Assembly: GCA_007449985.2 (NCBI GenBank)
Contig: VIIQ02000773.1
Coordinates: 248,001-312,000, forward strand
From: Desmodesmus armatus
Taxonomy: Eukaryota; Chlorophyta; Chlorophyceae; Sphaeropleales; Scenedesmaceae
Direction: 5' to 3'
Length of the DNA: 64,000 bases
Every line of letters begins with the position of its first letter. Position 1 is the stretch's first letter. Positions 33,119-46,400 of this stretch are shown in pieces. The notes below the pieces were generated by a model that worked only from the letters and a program-made list of their open reading frames with translations, ran no database searches and was not told the origin of the DNA. The position numbers and the translations under genes were made by a program.

Positions 33119-36100
33119 CTACTGCGCCTCAGCCGCTGCCGCCTGCTTCAGCTGCCCCAGCACGCTGTCCAAGGCCTTGAGGTAGCTGGGTATGAAGTGG
33201 TCCCGCACCATGGCAGGACACAGCTTCACTCGGCCATACACCTCCACACGAGGCACTTCCAACAGCACATACTCATCACCAAGCCCCACACTGCCTAGCG
33301 CAGCCGTCAGCGGCGACATCTGCCGTCCTGGTGCAAAGCCGCTGCTGCTACTGCCGCCCGCATCCTCAACCCCTGCTGCATCTGTTGTCATGCCCCCCTG
33401 ACGCGGGCAGGCAGACCTAGGCATGAGATGCAGCACCCGGCCGGCCGGGTACATACGCCGCCGCGCAAGCCGCTCAGCCGCCTTGTCCCTGCTGCTGACG
33501 CTGCCGCCCCCCTCCCCCTCCCCATCCTCACTACCTGCTGCAGCAGCTGCTGCCTGGCTGCCGCCAATGTGCCTGCTCGGACTCGCAGCCCTGCCTGCTG
33601 CTGCTTGCATACTTTCCGCAGGATACACAGGGCTCTCCCGGCGGAGGCTGTCAGTGGTCCCTGGTACCAACACAGCCCCTGCTGCTGCCTGGTCATGCTG
33701 CTGTTGGCTGCTGCCAGAGGGTCCGAGCTGCTGCTGCTGCTGCAGTGCCAGCCGCTGGATGTTAGCCTCAGATCTGCTCACCCCAATAGCTTGCAGCAGC
33801 TGCTCCGCCGCCCTGTCTTCCTCCTGCTGCATCCTCGCCAGCCCCTGTCCCACAGACTGCGCATCGGAGCTCACCGCTGCCACAAGGGCAGATATATTCC
33901 CCCGTAAAGCAGGCTGATCCAACAAATTGAAGGGCAAGGCAGCACCAGCAGCACCCTCATACGAGGGACCCTCCTGCAGGTCTGGGTCGCTATCAGAGTC
34001 TGTTGCATCCCCATCCTCAGCATCTGCAAGGCTTGCAGCCAAGGCAGAGACAAAGGGCCCGTCGGGGTCCTCGAAGTCCCCGTCCCGCTCCATATCGGTG
34101 CTGCTGGGCGCAACCACGATACCCAACCTCGCCGCACCGCCGCCGCTGCTGCTGCCCTCCCGCGCTGCCGCGCCCCGCCCCTGGCTGTGCTGACCGGGAC
34201 CCCCCTCTCCCACACCTTGGTCATCAACCAGCTGCGACTGCTGCCCGAGGCCACCGGCGGCTGCCGCCGCCGCTGCCGCAGCAGCAGCGTGTGCGCCTGC
34301 AGGAGCCGTGCATGCCTGAAACAGCACGTTGCTGCTGTTCCTGAGCAGGTGCCCTGTGGTCTCGACCATAAGGCGCCCAGTGGTGCCCACTGTCTGGCCC
34401 AAGTACTCAACCACCCTGCGCCCCCCTGCCAGAGAGCTACGGCTAGTTGCGTCTTGCTCAGCCACCCAACCGCTGCCGCCAGGACCTGCAGCCAACATAG
34501 AGCCCCAGGCCCACCCCTTGCGGCTACGCAGACTTGTTGGCAGCGGCTTTCCCGCACTGCTGGCTGCTGCTGCAGCGCCGTCTGCACCGCTGGTGGGGAT
34601 GGACTCACCCCCGTCTGATGTACCCCCAGGCGCCCCTGCAGCAGTTACTGCTGCATGAACGGACCCAGTAGACGCCCCAGTCGACAGCGGCAGCTGCGGC
34701 GCGACCCCAGCACTGCTAGTCGCTTCCGAAGGGAGGGGTAAGGCCTCAGGCTGCTGCTGTGCGGGGTCAAACCTGCCTTGCTGCAAGGGAGGCTGCTCGT
34801 CGTCGTCTTTCTTCCCGGGCGCTGCAGGCCGCTTTGTGCGCAGGACCACCTTCGAAGCTGCCTTGACAAAGCTGCTGGCGAGCGCTGCGCCCCGCCCTCC
34901 TGTACTACTGCCGCCACCAGCTGCATACGCTGCCGCTGCTGCTGGCGATGGTGCCCCGGCATGACCGCCGATGCCCATGCTGCTGTGTGGGAACCCCTGT
35001 CCAGCTGCACCCCCAGCACCTGCATGGCTAGGATGAGATGATGAGATACCTAAGCCGTGTAGCTGCTCAGAGTCTGCTGCCATAAGGCAGGCCTGCAATG
35101 CATGCTCCACAAGAGCGGCCTCAGAGCTCAACGGTGAGGAGCCCTGCATGTCCTGCACCCCGCTGCTGCTGCGCCTGCCGAAGCCGCCGTCTCTACTTGC
35201 TGCTGCCGCATACCCCGGCCGCCGGCCCCTGCTACCCATCGTCCGCAGCCAATGGAATGGTGACGGGGATGTCTGCTGCTGGCGGCGGGAGAGGAGCGCA
35301 GCGTCCTCAGCATCTGCATCGTCAGCCGCTGCCGCTGCGTCATCTGTGCTGGAGTTGTGCTGGGCCAGCTGCAGGACTGCACCCCCTGGCTGCTGCTGCT
35401 GCTGCGGCTGGGGGCGGCCTGCCCCGGCGGCTGGCGAGCATGGGTATGTGGAAGCCCCAGGTGCTTCTGTGCTGCGGTGCTGCTGCTGCGTGCGGCGAGA
35501 CGGGCGGGGAGGCATGGTCGAGGCTGGCTGCTGCTGCGGTCGCTGCTGCGCGGGAGCTCCTGGTGTAGCAGGAGCGGGGCGCCTTGCTGTAGCAGGACCT
35601 GCACACAGCGGCAGCAGAGGCAGAAGACCCTTGGGTGACGCTGGTGAGCACAGCGGCGGCAGAGATGCATGGTCACTGAGTGATGCATGGTGTTGTGCAA
35701 GCACAGCTGTTTCCAGCGCGGAATACAACAGGAACGGCGTCGCTCAGCACGGCCGACAGAACCCACAGATCTTCACGTGTGTCTTACGAACGATTTCAAT
35801 ATGGTTTGTGCACAGGGCGCAGCCTTGAACATGCACGTGTGTGTGTCACTACAGTGCTTTCAGCACCCTCCCACAGCCACAAAACAAACCAGTGCAGGAT
35901 AGATGTATGTGCGCTATGGTGCCCCTGGACAATAGCAACAAAAGCTTCCTGGCTTTGTACCATCTGGCTTCCAACTACAGATCATCCCAAACGAGTCTGC
36001 TGCTGCACATACACTGCAAGATACAGCAACAGGGCCGCCGCCGTACTCACTTGAAGGATGTTGCAGCTGTGCTGATGATGTTGCGCTGCGTCCACTCCCC

Positions 36101-39100
36101 TGCAGAGCCCAGCCGCAGGGCGCTGACAGTGGCACCGAAGTTTGCCGCCACGCGCTGGCTGACGTCGCCTTGGAACTCAGCAAACCAAGAAGACTTTGTG
36201 ACCTGCAAACACTCGCAGTGTGCAGATTGCGATGTTGATACACGTGAGTAAAGCTGGCAACCCCGCTTGTTTGCCATGCACGCTAGGAGTGGATGGCATC
36301 ACCCGCCAACCAGGAAGAGTGTAAGCCCTGCTGCGAGCCCTGCAAGCACACACAGCACAGCACTTCACAAACTGGTGGTGTTGACAATAAACTACTAGTA
36401 TGTGGGCGCCACACACACATGCAGTAGGTGATTGGCTGTGAAGGCGCCCGTGGCACATCACACAACAACACAGAAAACCCATCTCTGCACTGCATGGACA
36501 TTTGAAACGGAATGAGCCCTACGTCGCAAGCCATGCGCCTTACCAATGATCAGAGGCGGGGGGAACTGCCACCGGCTGACCTTTACACACAGCAATCAGG
36601 CAACCCCAACTGCCTGGGGGCGGAGGTGTACCCCATCAGCAAAATACACTCAACACCCCAGCTCTCCCCCTGCCTTACCTCATCACGCAGCCTGTCGATG
36701 GCGCCAGATGAGAAGGTGGGCACGATGTCTGTGCCATGCACCAGTGTGGTCACAAAGGGCGCACAGGAGGCAGCCAGGTCCAGGGTCATGCATGCAGGGC
36801 AGGCGATGGCCCAGGCAGTGGCACTGGACAGCTCGGGCACCTGCATCATTCATCACACACATGACATGACATGCACTTGATGGTTGTAACTCATGTGTTT
36901 TAACACGATGGCAGAGAGACCCGATGAAATCTCAGGCTGCTGGTGCGCGCGGAGGCTCCTTCGGGTGTCCATCCTTCTTGTAATGGCACCTGCCTGCAGT
37001 GCCCCATTGTACCCACTGGCAGGTATCTACAGACACTCGTAGCTGCACGCCAGAGGTGATGATGCATGCAGATCAGCACGCTCCAGACGCGCCATCACCA
37101 AGCGTAGGGGTGAGCTGGCAAGGCGGTTGACGCCGGTCTGTGCTTTGGCCTGTGTCTACCATGACAGTGCACGAGAGTCAGACCCAGCCAAAGCCCTACT
37201 AGGATGGCGTTCAAACAAGCCAGGCCATGATGTGTGCAGGGCCAGCAGGCTCACCTTCTCCCGCATCATCATCGTCAGCATAGCAGCTGTGCCACCTCCC
37301 ATGGAGTGACCTGCAAATACATCACACACAGTGACAGGACTTGAGACATGGCCTGTGCACAGAGGGAGAGAGTTTGAGTGACAAGTAGAACTACCAACTG
37401 TGCATGCCACCTGCCAAGACGCGCACAAATCTGTCATCCATTCCAACAGCTGAGCCCTACTAGTACAGGAGCGGCAGCTGCATGGAGCCCAGCATGCACA
37501 TGATCTTCATACTCAACGTCACTAACAACAGCACAGCTGCAGGAAGCACGCAAGTGATCACATGCATGACGCACATGCCCATGTCAGCACGCAACCCTAG
37601 CTGCACTCTCACAACAGCCCCTGACTACAAACTGCAGTCAGTCTCTGGTTCTTGACACACATGTGTTCCACACACCTCCTGCATCTATGTCTTGCCATGA
37701 ATTCTTCGAAGCCCCAATATATGTCAGACAAGCAGCAGAGCACCACTCACCCACAACCCGCAGCTGGTAGCCCGCATGCTCCTGCAGTGCCTGGATGAGA
37801 TCTGTCTTTGTCTGGCCCAACAGCCAACGAGCTGCTGCCAACATGCCCAGGTGACTGTAGCCCAGTGCGACCCCTTCCGGCGTCACCACATGATGCGGCT
37901 TGACGGTGCCTGCGTAAATACCAATACCAATATTGCAGGGGTTAACCCTCTTCCCCGGCACTAGCCAGCGAGCAGATCTGCTCATGGGGACAATACACAC
38001 ATAGGTGTCCTTGAAGCAGGTGCTTGTTATCAACTGCTGTTGGCTCTTTGCACACGGCTGTTGCAAACATGGCTGTTGCCACTTTGGGCGCTTTCTCCTG
38101 TCAGCTGCTCAGCACAAGCCAGCATAGGAGGAAAAGCTTCACGCTGCTACGCTGCAACTGCCAGGCACCCTTTGAAGTCCACTTGCTGGTGCATTGACCG
38201 CCCTGCATGCAGCTTGCAGAAGATAACATCCTCAGCCTGAAGATCAATCTCACTGCTCACCTGTCAGGCTGGTGAACATGTCACTGCGTGAGTGGGTGCC
38301 CCTCACGCAGAGGATGATGTGCTGAGCCTCCCTGTCCCTAAATATGACATACGCTGGCCGCAGCAGTCCTGCTGTAGGGCTGTGCTTCAGGACATCGTGG
38401 GCCTCTGCACACAGCCACACACACGATATTGATATCAGCACGCCGCCCAGCAGCTGCTGGGTCAGCACTCGACTCATACACGCATGACCCTACCACACAC
38501 TCAGAGGGCTGCTGATGGTGCACGACCTGAGGGACCCACAGCCCGCAACAACATAGGGAACAAGAACTATGGAGAGCAGCGCCAGCCCCCTGACATACAC
38601 AAACACCCTGCAATCATCTGCTGCACAGCCAACATATGCATGCCAAGTGACTCCGGCCCATTGGAAGCTGTTGTGACTCCACTTCCAAGCAGTCTGCATG
38701 ACTAGGAAACCACAACTGCACTCACCCTGCCCACACACCCCTACTAAATAAACACGACAGCATCCTGATAGTGTGCGCAGTGCGCCCCCAGCACACCCAC
38801 CTAGCCCCGTGGTGATGCGCCAGTGCTTCAGCTGCAACTCAGGTTTGTGATGCTTGAGGCCCTGACAGTACAGCATGTACCGCTTGACCTCATGCAGCTG
38901 CCGGATCAGATCCTGTGCTGCTTGGGGCTGCATTTCAGCGTCATGCATGGGCTGGCCGGCTGCTGCGATGTCTGCTGCAGGATACTCGTTTGTGGAGCGG
39001 CGGGAAAGGTATGCCAGACCAAAGAACAGGTCGATGGCATGCCACCTGCCGAAGGTCTCCTGATACATGTACCTGCGGCACAACCAGATGTTTGTGATTG

Positions 39101-39551
39101 ATGTACGCCGCATCCAACGGGTGTGAATACTCTGATGTCTCCCAAGAGGCAGGAGAGAGCTGCTGCTACGCTGTTTGTCAGCTTTATCAACCTGCAGCTG
39201 ACCTGCATGAAAACCTTGGACTGTCTGCAGGAGGATACCAGGTGGAGTAACAGCCCATGCTGGCAGCACCAAGCTATGCCACTGTTGCTACTGGCTACTG
39301 GTGCCGGTGCGGATGGATGCAACTGCTCAGCTGGTTATGGAGTGCTTTCATGACAGCTGCCCTCACCTCAGCGCCTCTTTGAAGAGATACAGTGTTTCGC
39401 CCCATGTGGTGGGCGGCTGCTCCGTGCGTGCATGTGTCTCCACTGGTACTGGTAGGTCGCTGACTCCTGCATAGCCGCACTGCTGCCAGCGGCGGATCCA
39501 TACATAGAAGCTCAGAGCAGCTGCCCCAGTTGCCACGATGGGTGTTGACAT
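33119..39551 (-). CDS. Class 3 (mono/diacylglycerol-type) lipase with a long disordered insert
   Basis: Eight minus-strand exons: 39551-39367, 39072-38801, 38404-38261, 37909-37751, 37310-37255, 36840-36679, 36202-36051 and a last exon ending at 33119 that begins near 35675. Total is about 1,228 residues. An N-terminal TM-like segment (VATGAAALSFYVWI) precedes the plant-type Lipase3_N region. The alpha/beta-hydrolase core has HIILCVRGTHSRSDMF, the nucleophile elbow GHSMGGGTAAML, LVHGTDIVPTFS with the likely catalytic Asp, and a C-terminal VRDHFIPSY with the likely His. Between them the 2.5-kb last exon adds about 750 low-complexity residues rich in Gln, Ala, Gly and Ser, before MYPAGRVLHLMP. 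The exact 3' splice site of that exon is my least certain point: 35675 is the phase-compatible choice but its pyrimidine tract is weak. Confidence 0.85.
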
Positions 39552-40142
39552 AGCACTGGGGCATGCGGCTGGGGCAGCTAGGCTAAGCTAGGCTGTCCCC
39601 ATCAGCAACTGTGACAGGTGGTTGAAGGTTGTGCTGTGGTGTCCATAGTCCTCAGCTGGCTCACAGCTGATTTGTTGGTGTGTTGGAGGACAGCGTGCTG
39701 TTGGAGTGCCTGTGCAGTTGTGTCTGGATTGAAGTGAGTGAGAAGACTGGCATAGAATCCACAATCAGGTGGAAGAAGGGTGCATGGACTGGATTGGCAG
39801 ACTGCTGCAGCAGGGGGTCTGGAGGGTGAGGGACAGTTAGAAGAGTGACACCCCACACTTCTCAACCGTCCTGAACAGCTTCTTCTTTCACAGCCAGCAA
39901 GGGTAGAATGTAGCACAGCCGGGTTGGCCAGTGCTCCGGTCTGCTTCTGTCGAGCTCCAATTTCCACTAGATCTTCCGGATCACGAAGAATACTTCAAAG
40001 CGGCAGGCCTGCTTGTGCCTGACTGTGACCCTGCTTCGTGATCCATCAATCGCTGTATATCTCCTGTTCTGAATCGCCGTCAGGGCTGCAGTTTCGGTTT
40101 CGGTGCAGGCAGCTGACTGGACTGGTTTGTTGAGTGGACACC
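39552..40142. promoter_or_regulatory. Shared divergent promoter region
   Basis: 591 bp between the lipase start codon (minus) and the Cys-rich protein start codon (plus). It must contain both promoters and 5' UTRs. I recognise no specific element. Confidence 0.5.
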
Positions 40143-42108
40143 ATGGCGAAGTACGAAGCAATGAAGGCCAGGGAGAACTACCCACGTCTGTGGGAGGTGC
40201 CCCTTACAGAGACATGCGTGAAGAGGCCAGGCTGTGAGTCTCCCCCACCAACGAATCCATGTTGGCAGTGTCTGCAAGCAAGCTGCACCAGGCCTTGTCA
40301 GGGCGAGCCTCCAACACCCATCTGCTGGTTGTATGTCTTGCAGATTGCTGCTTTGCCATGTTCTGCGGATACTGTGCGTCCTACAGCCTACGGAAGCAGG
40401 TGCTGTATGGAGACATGTCCAGGTACGCCTTGGTGCCCATCTCGCCTGTCACAGTGTGCCCCGGCAAACCCAGGGAAGCCATACACACAAAAAAGCCAAC
40501 ACCAAGCCTGGCATGAGCTTGCTTTTCCTTTCATCATGGAGGTTGAAGCAGGCCCACAACTGAGTTGGGCCTGTTGCCGCAGCCGGCGTCACCAACTGAG
40601 CTCGTCTGGGCTCTTCCCTGCAGGTACATCTGCTGCAACGGCACCTGCCCCTGCAGCGGCCGCTGTGGTGAGCAGAACAGCCCTGAGTGCTGCCTGTGCC
40701 TGGAGGTGACGTGCTGCTTTGCGCAGTCGGTGGCTGCTACTCGCTGGGCCATCCAGGATGAGCTGAGGATCCAGACCACCCAGTGCGACAACTGCATCAT
40801 CGGCACAAGTGAGCGAGCACAGACATGCCCAGTAACACCCTTGCCAGGCGTGATGCAACACGTAGGGCTGTTGATGCAACACGTGGGGTGTCAATTGGTG
40901 CTGTGTGTCTTGGGGGCACATAGGCTTGTCTGCCTTTGTTTGATGGCATGTGCGTTGCGACAGCTGTCAGCAAAGTGTCAAGGAGTCGCCCTGTCTCGCA
41001 CCTGCGCCTGCCTGCCACAAGCTGCAGCACTGAGTGACTTTTACGCTGTGCTGGTATCTGCAGTGATCGCCGCACAGTACTTGGCCTGCCTGTGCAGCAT
41101 TGCTGCCTGCCTGACAGGTGAGAGGGTGAACATGCTAGCCGAGACTTGGTCGTCATCACATTGCACCTCCTTGCTCTGATGCACAAGCCTTTCAGCTTTG
41201 CTGGAATAAACAACAAGCTCAACGCTGCAGCGGGCAGGCTGATGGCGCAGGAAGAAGGGCCTGCTTGCCTGCTGCAGCAACTCGTGCTTGACGGTTGTGG
41301 GCCTGGTTGTGTTTGACTTTGCAGGCAGCTCTGAGATCAATGACCTGGCCCAGTTCCTGGACTGCATTGCAGACGTGCTGTGGTGCACCGTCTGTGCATG
41401 CATGCAGACCCAGCACAAGCAGGTGGGGGCAGCGTGCGTCAGTGATTGCATCTTTCATTGCGCGACGTCCCACATGCACAGCCCCCAACCCATGCAACAG
41501 TTGGGCTAAGAGAGTTGTGCAGATCGCGCGCAGCCATATGTAGATTGCGCGCGGCCATATGTTGTGTCAACAGGACCATGACAGCATGTTGGGTCTAGGA
41601 AAGCCAATATTTGGTGCCGCTGCCCGGCTGTTTTGCCGCCATTTGCTGCATGCAGGAGCTGGACAGCAGGGATGCAAGGGGCTCTGGCGGTGTGCATGCT
41701 GGTGCACCCCACCATGCTCCAGCAGTGCAGATGATCCAGACTGGCGCAGGTGAGAGCAAAGCTGCCAGTGCCGCTTCTGTGTGGCAGCCACCACTCCTGT
41801 GTCGCAGCCACCACTCATGAGCGAGTGCCTATGCTGCATTGCCTACGAACTGCATGTTCATGTGCAGCACAAGCAATGTGGTGATGCCATGAATGGGTTG
41901 CGACAGTGCTCCACTGGTGCTGAGAGGCAGTTGCCTTTGCTGTTGAACATAACCAGGTGGCTACCCACAGCAGGGCTACCCCCCACAGCAGGGCTACCCT
42001 CAGCAGGGCTACCCCCCACAGCAGGGCTACCCCCAGCAGGGCTACCCTCCACCGCAGGGCTACCCACAGCAGGGCTATGGCCAGCAGCAGCAGCAGATGT
42101 ACAGATAA
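40143..42108 (+). CDS. Cys-rich conserved membrane protein with PQQGY tail
   Basis: Seven exons join in phase: 40143-40233, 40344-40422, 40624-40808, 41064-41117, 41325-41422, 41656-41749 and 41957-42108, giving 250 residues. The conserved body reads [97 protein letters not shown] and [18 protein letters not shown] recall a plant and protist family with this pattern, of unknown biochemical role. Cysteine clusters alternate with hydrophobic spans, suggesting palmitoylation or metal binding at a membrane; that is inference. The last exon is a proline/glutamine/tyrosine repeat tail typical of proteins that associate with membranes or phase-separate. Confidence 0.85.
41957..42108 (+). repeat. Coding minisatellite ([11 protein letters not shown] units)
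   Basis: Seven tandem units of alternating 15 and 18 bases (GGCTACCC followed by CAGCAG or CCACAGCAG) encode [11 protein letters not shown] or GYPPPQ, ending in [11 protein letters not shown]. The array stays in frame, so the length variation is tolerated. Confidence 0.93.
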
Positions 42109-43487
42109 GGTGCTGTGATGACGATGATTGTGTGTCACCCAACTGGCCCAGGGAATCAGGGGTGGACCTTCTGAAGGAACTGCACCCCCGCCACCCCCCC
42201 CCAGGATGCAAGGGGGGTTGCAGGGAATGATGGTGTGCGAACCAGCGGCACAGGGAGGAGGCCAGATGAAGTCGCTGCAGGGGAGCAGCAGTGATGAGCA
42301 TTAGAATTTGAATTGTTTCAGTAGTAACTGGTGATGAATTCTCGACCTGCAGAGAGCTAGCTTGCTGTTTGGCCCTGGTGTGATCTACTTCATTGCTACT
42401 TCATTGGGCTGGACTTGTGCGCAAATTGAGCAATTCCGCCACTTCTGTTACGTCTTGACAATTGCTGGGTTGTCTTGAGCCAGCCAGACAGAAAGTGTCT
42501 GTTGTGAAGAAACCTAAACTTAGCAATTTTTTGACTCAGGAACAGTCTCCACAGTCAGCCTCCTCTGAACCAACAACACCACATCTGTTGTCCTGGAAAC
42601 GTCCTGTCAAAATTATTTGCTTCGAGGAGGGGTCCTGCTGGAACGAAGGGGAGAAGTAGCAGCAGCAGGCGCAGGAGAGGCCGAAGACGGGCAGAACATC
42701 CCGATATGCAAGCATGAAAGCATAAAATGAAACTCAAGGAGCTTTTGTAAGTGCAGGATGGTCGCTGCGTTGCTTGGCTTGGTCAAGTCGCGTGTCTGCA
42801 CGCTCAGCCCGAAGCATGCCTTTGTATGAGCGTTCTGAAGCCCATGAGCCATGCTATGACCAGTAATGCCGACGTAACAGCGTTCTTGGGGCCAGCTGTG
42901 CCTGGCAGTCCAGCAGAAGTCAGCAGGGCCTACTGCTTGGTGCTGCCAGGAACAACTGGATGAGCAGCAGTCGGGGCAGCAGAGCCTGCTGTCACCTGGG
43001 CATGGACTGGAAAACTGCTTGTAGCTGCATATGAAGCTGTAGTGGCAAGCCAGCAAGTCTGTTGTCAGCCAGGTGCTGCCCTATGGGCAGTAACCCATTG
43101 TCACAGTTGCTGTCTGTACCCCTGTGTGCGCTGACCACCTCTCGGTTGCTGTCTGTCCTTGTTGTGAACGTGCGAGCAGCAAGTCTGGAAGTGGAGGCAG
43201 GAACAGGACCGCAGCTGACGAGGTGTCAGCGCAACCGTGCTTCACACCTGAAAACCCAGTGACAAGGTACTGCCAGGAGTTGCAGGACCGTGGGCAGCAG
43301 CAGCTGGAACACAACAGCTCATTCTTTCATCTTCTTTTATATAAATGCCAGTCAGAAGAACCTGATGCCGGCCCATTTAGCAGCAGCCATGTGCTGACGT
43401 TGCCGTGGCTTCAAGCAAGGACACACATCCTGCACGCACCTTGCCGCATGTCTTTGTCACCACACAGCTGTGTCATCTTTCCTGCAG
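42109..43487. other. Spacer containing the unresolved 5' end of the kinase gene
   Basis: The kinase exon at 43488 needs an upstream exon ending in phase 2. One candidate ends at about 43265 (CCAGTGACAAG|GTACTG); its frame is open back to about 43094 but has no ATG. An ATG-led frame at 42846-42963 and an open frame at 42462-42659 (KKPKLSNFLTQEQSPQ) could contribute earlier exons. I cannot choose between them. Confidence 0.35.
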
Positions 43488-46400
43488 GTCTGCGGCCCAC
43501 CAATCAGCGCAACAGCAGCATGGGTGGGTCTACCAGCAGCCGCCTGGCGACGCGTCTGGGCTGTCAGTGGACCATCCGGACCTTGGGCAGGCAGCCCTGC
43601 AGGCCAAAAGGCAGCAGGACCAACAGCAGCAGCAGCAGCTGGCAGGACAACTACAGCAGCAGCAACAGCAGCCTGGGCAGCAGCAGGTGCAGCAGGCGCA
43701 GCAGCAGGATCCAGAGAGGTGCGACATGTTGCCCTGCATGTATCCCCCACACACCCTGACATATGTGAGCAGCAGCTGTGTGCTGGCCTTCCCATGCTGA
43801 CTGCGCGGCTGACTGTCAGATGTTTGTTGTCCTGCAGCTCGGTGATAGCAGTGGCAGAGCACTGCCCAGCCGCCATGCTCAAGGACACTTGGTGAGTAGC
43901 TGGCTTGCAGCCCAGTAGCGTGCAGCTGGTGACATGTACACACCCTCGTCTCTTGCCGCAGTCCATAGCAGAGCCCAGCCAGCGCTCAGCCACAAGCAAT
44001 TGGTCGCTCAGCTGCTGGCCGTTGCGCTCTGTGGGCTTGTTCAGCTGCCAGTCCAAAACACGTCGCCATGTGTGTCTCCTGCAGGTCCCTGCAAGCGTTT
44101 GACCTGCGCACCAAGCTATATGCTGGCCACATCAGCAGCGTCTATCGTGCAGTGGACAAGAAGTCCGGCATCACAGTGGGGCTGAAGCTGTACAAGTAGG
44201 TGGCAGGCGGCCATGCATGACAGAAGCGGTGCCCTTGCATGTGCTGGAGCAGTTGGGGTCCTTGCGTGTGCTGCAGCCATACATGTGGACTCCAACACCG
44301 CGCATGTGCTGCAGTGATTGCACGCCATTCTTTGGTGCCTGGTGCCACCACGGGCGTGCGCAGAAAGGTCATGGATGTGTGTCAAAGGAAGGAGTGCATG
44401 TTCTCGTGCATGCTCGCTGACAACTCTTCTTGAGTTGGAGCCAAAACTAATGAGGAATGCAGCAGTGTCTGATGGAGGAGGTGGAAAGAGTTGCCCTTTG
44501 TGTGTGGTGCTGGCTGCTTGCGCAGGCGGCAGATGTTGAACGACATGGAGCGGCACCAGATTGCGCGCGAGATCTGGCTGCACATCCAGCTCAACCATCC
44601 GTCTATCATCGCCCTGTACGCTGCCTGGAAAGACCGTGACTACATCTACCTCGTCTTGGAATGGGCGCCCGAGGTGGGCTTGCGCCCGCTGTGCTGACAT
44701 GACATGCTTTCACACATATTGTCCGCTTGATATGGCACACGCTGCTTTGTCAACAGCTGTCCAGTCCTGATAAGTACTGCAGAGCTTGGTACACTGAAAA
44801 CAGTGTTGTCTGCCTCGCCCATGGTGCAGCGCTGCACGATTGAATTTCTTGTGCGCGTGTGTATGTGTGTTTGCTGTCCTGCAGGGCAATGTGTTCACCT
44901 TCCTGCAGCAGAGCGGAGGCCGGCTGCCTGAGAGTGTTGTTGTGCCCATGATCCTGGAGCCTACCATGTCAGCACTCGACTACATCCACGGGCTGGTGAG
45001 TGAAGGCTGCTGCCGCCCAACAGTGCACAGCAGTGGCACTGCCACTGTTGGCAGCTGGCCAGCAAGCGCTTGCATGGCACAGCCAAGTTCCATAGACTAA
45101 GCTGCAGCAGTAGCCTCACCGCCTATTGCTGCCGGTCCCGTCCCAAAACTGTGCTGGTGTAGTTTGACGTGCCCTCCTCTGTCGCTTCCTGCAGGGTATG
45201 ATCCACCGTGACGTCAAGCCCGAGAACATCCTGCTGACCACAAGCTACCAGATCAAGCTGGCAGACTTCGGCTTGAGCATACACTCAAACTACGAGGTTG
45301 CGAACACAAGGTATGGTCGACGCGATGACTGCAGGCATTCTTTCCTCGGGCATGCAGCCCGGTTCTGTCAGTATGTATGCTGCTCAGCCTATCTTGATGG
45401 GGTGTGATGTCAAGTGCATGCGACTTCCACAGACATGCGCGTGCGCAGCGCTGCAAGATGTGCGATCCTGTGACTGTATCTCAACAGGCTGGGCACCATC
45501 GACTACCTGTCCCCGGAGATCCTGGACTGCCCTGTCAAGCAGCACCCGCAGGACCACAAAGTCAACCCACAGAAGTGGTACACCTGCAAGGTGGACGTGT
45601 GGTCCATTGGCGTGCTGGCGTACGAGCTGCTGCTGGGGCGAACACCCTTTGAGGCGGTGAGGACTGCGCCTGCACTTCATTGCAGTCTTGGCTTGACCAT
45701 GGCAAGGCCTGTGAAAGCGCTGGCGTAGTTGTCACAGGCTGCATGACAATACAGCTGCAGACTGCACAGCACCAGGGCAGCCGTTGGCATGTCCAAGCGC
45801 ATACATATATGCGGTTGCATCCACATGCACGTACACCTTTTCTACATTTTCTGGGTGGCCGCTGACATCACATGTGTATCTATCTTCCCCCGCTGCCTGC
45901 AGCGCACACCGCAGGAGACGCTGTACAAGATCAAGACACAGGAGGTTGCCTATCCAGCGGAGCTGTCTGAGGGGGCTACTGCCTTCATACAGGCCGCCCT
46001 GGTGCGGGACCCGGAACGCCGCGCCTCCCTCACGGACCTGTTGCAGCACCCCTGGCTGCTCAAGCACCTACGGTCCAGCACAGGCCCAGCGCACATGCGC
46101 GGCCGGACGCAGACGCAGGTGTGTCAAGCTTTCGTGCGCATATGCGCAGCGTCGTCCCGGATACACCAGCGGGACAGTGGCGCACTTATTGCTTTCTTGC
46201 CGTCGTGAGCAGTCATTCCTGCACATGCCTGACGCTGCTCCCTGGTGCGCAGCTGTGTGCTGATTGTCATCTGTGCTTGTTACTTGTTGCAGAGTGAGGT
46301 GGCAGTGCACTGCTTCCCAGGCCTAAATGAGATGCGTGCACACGCCTCATCTGGCAATATGCGGCCGCCGGTGTGCATGACATCTGCTGATGGGGCCCAC

